Shown here piece by piece: positions 56,886 to 64,000 of a DNA stretch of 64,000 nucleotides (position 1 is its first letter; every line of letters begins with the position of its first letter). Origin of the DNA: Pomphorhynchus laevis (Eukaryota; Acanthocephala; Palaeacanthocephala; Echinorhynchida; Pomphorhynchidae). A model generated the notes under the pieces. The model ran no database searches. It was not told the DNA's origin and worked only from the letters and a program-made list of their open reading frames with translations. The stretch is taken from NCBI GenBank assembly GCA_012934845.2, contig WNNJ02000450.1:1-64000 (forward strand), in the 5' to 3' direction. The position numbers were made by a program, and so were the translations under genes.

Positions 56886-56899
<14 letters not shown>

Positions 56900-57035
56900 A
56901 TTGATTTTTTTGAAAAAAAAAAAAATACAGTTATACTATAAATTTTAGTTCATTGAGTTTGCAGGTCGATGTCGAGCAGAACGAGGACCGCAAATACACA
57001 TCGAAATTGAACGAGCCAATTTAAATTGAACGAGC

Positions 57036-57064
57036 CACCTAAAAATATTTCATATTTTTAGGTG
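57036..57064. repeat. Inverted repeat, 13-bp arms, 3-nt spacer
   Basis: CACCTAAAAATAT, TTC, then its exact complement. The right arm is the start of the 65-bp sequence repeated at 58,607. Confidence 0.9.
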
Positions 57065-57110
57065 AAGAATCGTATTCTTGTGGGAATTTTCTTGTTTATT
57101 CAAGTAGTTA
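57046..57110 (+). repeat. 65-bp dispersed direct repeat, first copy
   Basis: GGTGAAGAATCGTATTCTTG and flanks, differing at about one base from 58,607-58,671. It implies duplication or transposition of a small segment. Confidence 0.9.
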
Positions 57111-58606
57111 ATAATAATAAAATTCAATAAATTTATAAACATGGCACTTTTTCTTTAATTTGTATATTAAATTTTAAATATACATTTTATTATTGAAAGT
57201 GACCAAAGAGAATAGAAACAAATAATTGATAATATTTAAAATATTTCTCGATTGTAAGGGGAGTGGCATTCTTTAATCCAATAATCATTTCAGCTTTGTC
57301 ATGTACCAGTAAAGTACAGTCGATTGTTCACTCACGCCCTATAGCTTTGTTTTATTTCAACGTTTTGTCGTTGCATTTTTGTTTTAGCAAAATACATATC
57401 CATTTGTTTGATATTGTACCAATGTTAATCAAATAAATAGTATCTTTCAAATACTCTTGTATTGTAAATTTAGAACATGTGCCGAAACCTGATAGCAAAC
57501 ATAGCAGCTCTTCCTGACGACGTCTATTCTTAGTTCTATTATCTATTAATCTCAATTCTCTTATTTTAAAAATGAAGATATTTTATTAGAAATATATCCA
57601 TTTTAATCTGTATTTTAAATTTTTAAATATCCAGGAACTATCAGGTATAGTTGAACGACAAGAAAAATCATTTTAATGCTTCGCTAGTAACTACTAGCAT
57701 CTTTGGAAGATATTTTAATTTTTAAACATTTTTAATTGATTTATAGTACAAAACATGTATCCTTAGTTAAGTGATCTGATTCTTTGTTCTGATAATGAAA
57801 TTTTACTCTCATGTAAAATAAATAGTACACTTATATCTCATTGATTTGTATCTAGCAAATGATCCTAGGACTTGTTGAAACGAGCGAGAAGGAAAATTAA
57901 CTTACCTAATGCTATAAAATGATAAAATTAATTATTAATAATTTTTATTAAAAATTATTATTGATTATTAATTTTGTCAAATTCATATATTAATATCATA
58001 TTAATTATAATCAATTCATATAACTTAATGATTATATATTTGACTCTTACAAGTCGTAATTTTGCAACAAAAAATAAACTTCTATTAAGATTAAAGAATT
58101 AAGAACGAAGAGTATTTTTTTGATAATCTTCCATTATCAGTCGAAACGTCGAATAAGATCAATGTGTATGGCATAATGATTACGCGAGCCTGTGCAATAA
58201 TCTAAACCGATTATAGAATTTATTATATTCATTATATAATAAATATATTAAATTTATTTATTATATTTTATTAATATAAAACAATATATAATATTAATAA
58301 TATTTTAGAATATTTATTATATATAATATATATGTTATATATTTTTACCCTAATTAAGTCTATTGAAATTTAAAAAAATATTTTGAAACTTTGGATTATT
58401 AATTTCATAATATGTACAGTCAATACTTTGGAGTAAAATAAATAAAATAATTATAAATTATTTATATTTTGCTTATTTCATAAATAAAAGTCAAGTTTAT
58501 CCTGACTTCATTTATCCTGAATCCTGAAAATAAATAAACTGAATCATTTGCTTATAAAAAATATATTTTAAATATTTCACCCTGTTGGGTCATTATATAT
58601 TTTTTA

Positions 58607-58671
58607 TATTTCATATTTTTAGGTGAAGAATCGTATTCTTGTGGGAATTTTCTTGCTTATTCAAGTAGTTA
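58607..58671 (+). repeat. 65-bp dispersed direct repeat, second copy
   Basis: Same sequence and orientation as 57,046-57,110. The flanks differ completely. Confidence 0.9.
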
Positions 58672-58794
58672 TCGCTATATTTTACATATTGAACTTTATC
58701 CCGTTTGCATCGTAAGTATGAAATATTAAAAGTAAAATATAAGTGACAATATTTCCTTAAAGTAAACTTATAACTCCTGTGGCAATCAGTAACT

Positions 58795-58849
58795 TAGGGT
58801 TACAGCATCCCAGCCGTGTTCCACCACCATATAGGTGGTAGCAACCCTA
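58795..58849 (+). other. Two-stem foldable segment
   Basis: TAGGGTT pairs with AACCCTA, and ACCACC with GGTGGT nested within, in a locally GC-richer patch. It could be a small structured RNA or chance. No known RNA family recognised. Confidence 0.2.
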
Positions 58850-60265
58850 TGGATTACAATCTGAAAATATTCTCATCCGATACTTGATTCCATATTCTAT
58901 GTAATCATTAGTTTAAGAATGTCATTATATGCTACTAACTCGTGTGTATCCCTCGGTTTGGCCCGATTCTGTAATATATAATTTAAAATATATTATAAAT
59001 TATATATCTCGACTGTATAATCCGAATCCATAGGCATTGCAACGTGCAAGAGCTAGTAGATAATCTAGATCCTATTACAAGTTCCTGATCTATTCATTAA
59101 AATTAATATAACTTTATTTAAAATTAAGTTATATTTGAACTCTATATTTTATTGACGATATTTGACAATAAAATTATGTACGCAGGGATCAAAAAGACAA
59201 GTCGGAAAGAATGAACACTAATTAATTACAAATTGTTGCGCTTTTTATTGCTTTATTTAATTTTTATTTGGTTGTTCTGTTACCTTATTGCTTTTTGCAC
59301 ATCCGGTTTACGTCACTCCTGATAAACGCAGCAGCTTTCGAAAATTTATAATCGATTTATTTGCTTCATTCTTCACAAACAAATCGTAATAATAAAAAAA
59401 ACGTATAATCGAAATTTCAGATAGCTCAAGTTGAATATGATCAAAAACAACTGTCTTAAGCATTTAGTTCAGATTTCTCAGTGGTCGATTGTATTTACAG
59501 TGTAGATCCAAGCTGTCATTGCGTTTTCTAACAAAACAACAGGTTATTCTTAACTTTAATATTGCGCGACAAAGCATACATCGTATTACATCGGTCAGCC
59601 AATGGTTCTTGAACAGATTTTGGCTATTGCATCCAAACATATATTAACATATTTCTTTTATTAAATACATTTCCGAATTATTTACCGACATCATTTTGAT
59701 ACTTCGAATCTATAGCTGCTAAATTTAAAAATAAAAAAATCGTTTTTGAATCTAAAATAATTTTGCGTGTGGTGCTTCGCGAAACATCTAGTAGGATAGT
59801 AAACAAACACAAAACGTGAGTTAGAACACAATATTAGTACACATTTATATAAAATAAAATTAAAATTTACAATTTAAAAATTCAAATTGTTTTACTCTAT
59901 TCATTTTGCAATCAAAATAATCAATTATACTGTTTTAGGGCATCAATGACATCACTCGTACAATAATCGGTCATTAAAATTGAACGCTTTACGAGGAATA
60001 TTCGGATGCTATATTTTAAAATTATTCAAATTAAATTGTAAAATTCAATTTTTGTTGTTTTAGCTAACTTTGAAGTTATTTAAATTCAGTATAAATAAAT
60101 GCACTAACAAAATAAATAGTTTTTATAAATGAACGGATTTTGCATTTTATAATAAATTTGTCGAAAAGAAAATTGTACTTGTCGCAAACTAAGTACAATG
60201 AATAGTACAATTATGATAATTGCGTTATCAAGATTATTTAAATTGAAGATTATTTGAATCTTGTC

Positions 60266-61883
60266 ATGGGTTTAAGAGAGCAGCCAGCTGATATCTTCCT
60301 ACACGGCGACCCACCCGAAGCAATTGACTTCTCTGTTACAAACCCTCAGCGGTCATTATACTTGAATAAATCAAGCACGGAAACTAATTACGCCGCGGAA
60401 GAGTACGCAATTCGCGTTAAAGAACCAAAATACCGACATACCATGGAGGAAATGGTTAAATTTTTACCCCTGCAGTTATTTAAACCAATGGGAGACGGAG
60501 CATTGGCGGACTATGTCTTATCCGTAGAATAGCGCGCTACCTTGCAGCTCGTCGAAACATTCCTTATTCACGGGTAGCTGAGGAATTATTTCAGCGAATA
60601 TCGATCGCGCTAATGAGAGGGAATGCCAAGGCTCTCCTGAAGAACCTTCCCGATTACGACAACGGCTAAAATGGAGTGTCTATTGATTGCAATGAGGATC
60701 CTCAATATCGACTTTTTGCAGTACACCCCTCAACATCCATTATTGACGGATCCAACCAACAAATATTGCTGCAACAGGGAAATGAACAGAATTGCAGTAG
60801 TGAGGAACTAGAAATTTCAAATCTAGTTGGAATGGAGGTACACGCCGTTACCGATAATTTCGTAAATTTTGTATTACGCGTGTTTTGCAAGCGAGTGACA
60901 AGCGACTGTCTAGTAAGTACTTGGATAAAACCGAGGAATACTTGTGGTTTAGCTCACAAAAGCGGTGGACGTTCAACAACGTGACAGCATATAGAGACCA
61001 AAGCGAATATCCGAAAAAAGATTTTTCTTCGCACAGTACAAAATATCTGTGAAAAAGATATGTATACAAACGGAGAAACCAAGTTTCTTGCTTAACGCCA
61101 TCACGCGATCACTTTTCTGCCTCGATATGCTTGTTCTTCATGTACAAAAGCAACATGCCGGCAGCGAGAACCGAAGTTGTAGTCGACAACAAGGCGAATC
61201 TATCGACAAGCAACAATCTGATATGATGCGGATAAGATTAGTCGAAACAAAAAAAGTTAAAGAAAATTTGATTTTGCCATCATGGCCCGGCTGGGAAACA
61301 TGTTCTTCCAACGAATTTAACCGGGACTGGAGCCGAATAAAATATCGTTCTTCGTCCTATGAAAAGTGCAACCCCGAAAAATCGGCTATAAATGGCTCGA
61401 AGCTTCCAACTCTGGCGTCAGTGAACAGCGCAAAACAATCCAGCAACGAGCAACAGCGACCGCGAGTGATCGTGACGAGCAGGCCAGCAAACTTATTGGA
61501 CATCGGAGACAATCGAGAAATGCGAAAACGTCGAGCAATGCTAGTTACAGAGGAAGAAAGCGAATGGGTCGATGTCGCGACCATTAATCGGCCCAACTTA
61601 TCCTTCACAAGGTCAGATAGCCGCTTTTTCGAAGACGTTGCTGAAGATTCAAACATTGGGTCTTAACACGAGGATTTAAGCAGGGAAGATAATTCCCAGT
61701 CTGTGTATGGTTGTAGCGTTCCTGTAGCTGTCAAGCGTTGTCTACAGTAAGGAGATAATCGCGATTGGTACGGTGAGGTGGGCACTTCTCTGAATATGGA
61801 GTCACGTGAAGACGCAGAATTTTCATACGAGGGCATCTCTTGCGCTGCCCGTGTATACGACGGACTGCATGAGGATTTACGAT
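60266..61883 (+). pseudogene. Unrecognised spliced gene, interrupted
   Basis: GC-richer coding-like DNA. A frame from ATG at 60,266 (MGLREQPADIFLHGDPPEA, RHTMEEMVKFLPLQLFKPMG) gives way to another with RRIARYLAARRNIPYSRVAE, ELFQRISIALMRGNAKALL, YRLFAVHPSTSIIDGS and LVGMEVHAVTDNFVNFVLR. That frame meets a consensus donor (CTA then GTAAGT at 60,912). An acceptor with TTTTTCTTCGCACAG at about 61,036 resumes it in phase (YKISVKKICIQTEK) and it runs to about 61,666 (LPSWPGWETCSSNEF, RPRVIVTSRPANLLDI, ESEWVDVATINRP). The same frame still looks coding to 61,883 (GDNRDWYGEVGTS). There are about four interruptions (stops and one frame change). A decayed host gene is the simplest reading; a gene with more introns or a decayed foreign sequence are alternatives. 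No family recognised. Confidence 0.45.
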
Positions 61884-62118
61884 GACATAATGGATAATTC
61901 TATTCTTTTTGTAATTATTTTTGTCTGTATTATATTTAAAACTGCTTATTTTTATAAATATAACAAAAAATACTATGGATACAAAACGTGTAAGTTTATA
62001 TTTCCAATTAACATACTACTATAGAAATTTTGATGGCGTTTTATTCTACACGATACTTCAATTCTATATTTTTAAGACTACAATAGTATTCTACATTTTA
62101 GTATTGGTATGGCTCATC
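61884..62118. other. AT-rich spacer
   Basis: Short A/T-rich stretch downstream of the interrupted gene. The open frames here are low-complexity. Confidence 0.5.
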
Positions 62119-62400
62119 AAATACTGAGTTGAACAATGTGGTTAAGATATTTTTAAGAGAGTGAGTGGGAATTGGGTCAGAAGGAGAGGTTTTATTAGAT
62201 AATGACAGAAGAACCGAAGAAACTTCATCAGACGAAACGGGAAAGAACTAGTGATATCACGTTCATGATGTATGCCAAAAAAATAGCGAAAAGTTTACAA
62301 ATTCAGCGTGACGAAATTTCGCCCGCACCAGAAAATAAAAAATACAGAATTGCACGTTTTAAAGATAGAATGTGCCCTTACCTCAAAGTATGCAGATAAA
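62119..62400 (-). pseudogene. Antisense CR1/L2-like LINE scrap joined to unknown sequence
   Basis: 62,119-62,245 is nearly identical to 25,580-25,720 (reverse transcriptase start of the minus-strand LINE copy, e.g. AGTGAGTGGGAATTGGGT) with an internal deletion. The following 150 bp, on the plus strand SDITFMMYAKKIAKSLQIQ and KYRIARFKDRMCPYLKVC, do not belong to that LINE and are not recognised. Confidence 0.55.
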
Positions 62401-62688
62401 AGGATTATGTTAAGCAGTTAAGTTGCTAATGGACAAAGTGAATGCTTTTGATTTTTCGAGGAAATACATTTTTTGAACTAAAATGACATTGGAATTAAAA
62501 AAATAGAATAGAACCTAAATCGAGTAAAATTGAGTTTTACTTATTCACCTAACAGTAATTGGCATAAGCATTTTGCTTAAAAAACTTTTCAAGTTTGATA
62601 CAAGTAGTGAATCAAATTTCCATTGGGGTAGTAAACTGACACGATGTGCCAATCGGGGAAGTGACTAGTAGTTTAGAGTAGTTTACTT
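62401..62688. other. AT-rich spacer
   Basis: Nothing recognised. Confidence 0.5.
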
Positions 62689-63780
62689 CATATCTATCAA
62701 ACCGTACTTTTCGCGTTTGTTCTAACTCTTCTCTCGCATCCTTCTTTCATCCAATCCGGTGTTCCACAAGGCTCCGTGTTACGCCCTTTGCTTTTCTCTC
62801 TTCTTCTCGGTGATTTGTGTTCTATCTCTCATACATTTAATTTTAATTTTATGCAATATGCTGATGACATTATCATCTATGCTCACACACCTGCTTATCG
62901 TATTCATGATCTTAGTGTTACTGCTTCCAACTGTCTTGCCTCAATTTTCAATGATCTTTCATCTCTTCGTCTTTCTCTGAACCCTAATAAATCAAAAATA
63001 ATGTGAATCCTTCCTCGACGCTTCGGCTTATAACCTCCTTCCGTATCATTAAATTCTACAATTCTTCCTATCGTCAATAATCACGTTTTCCTTGGCTTCC
63101 ATTTCGACAACAGACTTTCACTTAAACCTTTTGTTAGAGATAAAGTACGCTCATCTACCTTGATTCTTCACAACCTCCATCAAATTCGTAGATTGATCGA
63201 CTTCCCTTCATGTATGACTCTCATATCTTCTCTTCTTTTCTCAAGACTTGATTACTGTCTTAGTCTATTTTCCAACTCACCTAAATCCACTCTTCTTCCC
63301 CTACAACGCATCGTCAACGCAGCCGTCCGAATTCTCCTCCGTCTTCGTTGTTTTGATCATACATCCTACCATCTTGTTTCTCTCGATAGGCCTACCATTT
63401 ATTGTCGTGTTCAAATTCGTCTTCTTATCATTGCTTTTCGCCTTATAACTTCTCATACCCCTTCATTTCTCAACCTTCCTTTTCTCGGCAATTCTCGTCC
63501 TGTGTACTGTGCTCTGCGTTTCCGTAATTTCCTTCGTTTACATGTCCCAAACTACTCTACCACTTTTGGCTTCCGCTCCTTCATTGTGGCTGCTCCTCTC
63601 TCGTGGAATCATCTGCCCATTCATATCCGCCAATCAATATCAATGCCCTGCTCCAAACGCCTAATCCGATGTCATTTAAACAATTAATTAACATGTATGA
63701 CTTCTGCTGTGTTTTTTTGTTAGTGGACTTGTAAGCGTGCAGCTGTCACGCATTTGCCACATTAAAAAATTATTATTGAA
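62689..63780 (+). pseudogene. CR1/L2-like LINE, 5'-truncated copy
   Basis: Same family as the 20-27 kb copies. It starts inside the RT (SYLSNRTFRVCSNSS), then SGVPQGSVLRPLLFSLLLGD (motif B), MQYADDIIIYAHTPAYRIHD (motif C) and LSSLRLSLNPNKSKIM, followed by the thumb and C-terminal part (LHQIRRLIDFPSC, FSRLDYCLSLFSNSPKS, SFIVAAPLSWNHLPIHIR) to 63,687. The 3' UTR keeps the hairpin GCGTG/CACGC (63,735-63,751) and the tail ends in ATTATTATTG repeats. Few breaks, hence relatively young. Confidence 0.8.
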
Positions 63781-63902
63781 AATTATTATTAATAATAATG
63801 AAAACAAAAATTTTAACAGCTTAAATACACAATTACTAACTACTTACAATATAAAATGAAGAGAATATTCGTTTAAGAAGACCCTATTCACAATACAAAT
63901 TA

Positions 63903-64000
63903 CGACTTCAATCGAACGACTTTAATCGAACAACAACATTCTATTCAATCGAACGACAACTGTAGAGCGACGCAAGCGAGCGCTTCAATCGAACGACTAC
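63903..64000 (+). repeat. Array of TCAATCGAACGAC-like units at the window edge
   Basis: Four spaced copies of a 13-nt unit (TTCAATCGAACGAC and variants), resembling the CATCGACGACAAC array ahead of LINE ORF1 at 20 kb. Probably the 5' end of another LINE that continues beyond the window. Confidence 0.5.

Larger units (their letters stand above)
56886..60253. other. AT-rich stretch, no gene recognised
   Basis: Contains an inverted repeat (57,036-57,064), a 65-bp sequence present twice (57,046-57,110 and 58,607-58,671) and a small two-stem fold (58,795-58,849). Open frames here are short and low-complexity. Confidence 0.5.

Overview
The window looks like AT-rich nuclear DNA of an animal, most likely an insect. 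Pointers are spliced genes with GT-AG introns, a very short intron (55 nt), many non-LTR retrotransposons of arthropod-type clades, a Merlin-type DNA transposon and one well-preserved mitochondrial-type protease gene. The order of insect cannot be told from the sequence alone. No CRISPR array, rRNA or convincing tRNA was seen.

Layout. 1-9,150: AT-rich DNA with pieces of an unassigned YIDD-type reverse transcriptase family and its terminal repeat module, the last two exons of an unrecognised minus-strand gene (5,555-5,997), and a small coding-like island (about 4,690-4,975). 9,180-17,890: stacked LINE relics (RTE-like, CR1/L2-like, Jockey-like) and a broken Ty3/Gypsy pol relic (about 12,840-15,290). 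18,155-19,605: the clearest host locus, a 67-aa LYR-type microprotein ORF followed after 2 nt by an XPNPEP3/Icp55-type aminopeptidase. 19,910-27,725: two opposed copies of one CR1/L2-like LINE, the plus-strand copy apparently inserted in the 3' end of the minus-strand copy. 27,780-30,830: further LINE pieces. 31,354-32,538: a long perfect-style hairpin and a Merlin transposase gene with one intron, apparently whole. 33,690-37,370: head-to-head Jockey-like copies. 37,385-41,722: a degraded copy of a restriction-like-endonuclease (RLE) LINE between two 174-bp direct repeats. 43,800-51,800: repeat modules, then a near-complete Jockey-like LINE nested between ORF1 and ORF2 of a CR1-like LINE. 52,227-56,885: a CR1-like fragment whose tail received a nearly full-length RLE LINE (1,029 codons open). 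56,885-60,250: AT-rich. 60,266-61,883: an unrecognised, interrupted coding region with at least one good intron. 62,120-64,000: more CR1/L2-like LINE and, at the right edge, a repeat array like the one that precedes ORF1 of the copy at 20 kb.

How it works together: most of the window is a retrotransposon graveyard with several nested insertions that give relative ages. The only functional-looking host unit is the LYR/XPNPEP3 pair, both products of which would be expected in mitochondria. The two items most worth following are that closely packed pair and the RLE LINE, whose reverse transcriptase has an unusual TQGDPxAMP motif B and a Cys-rich N-terminus. Clade names were assigned by eye from remembered motifs; no search was run.
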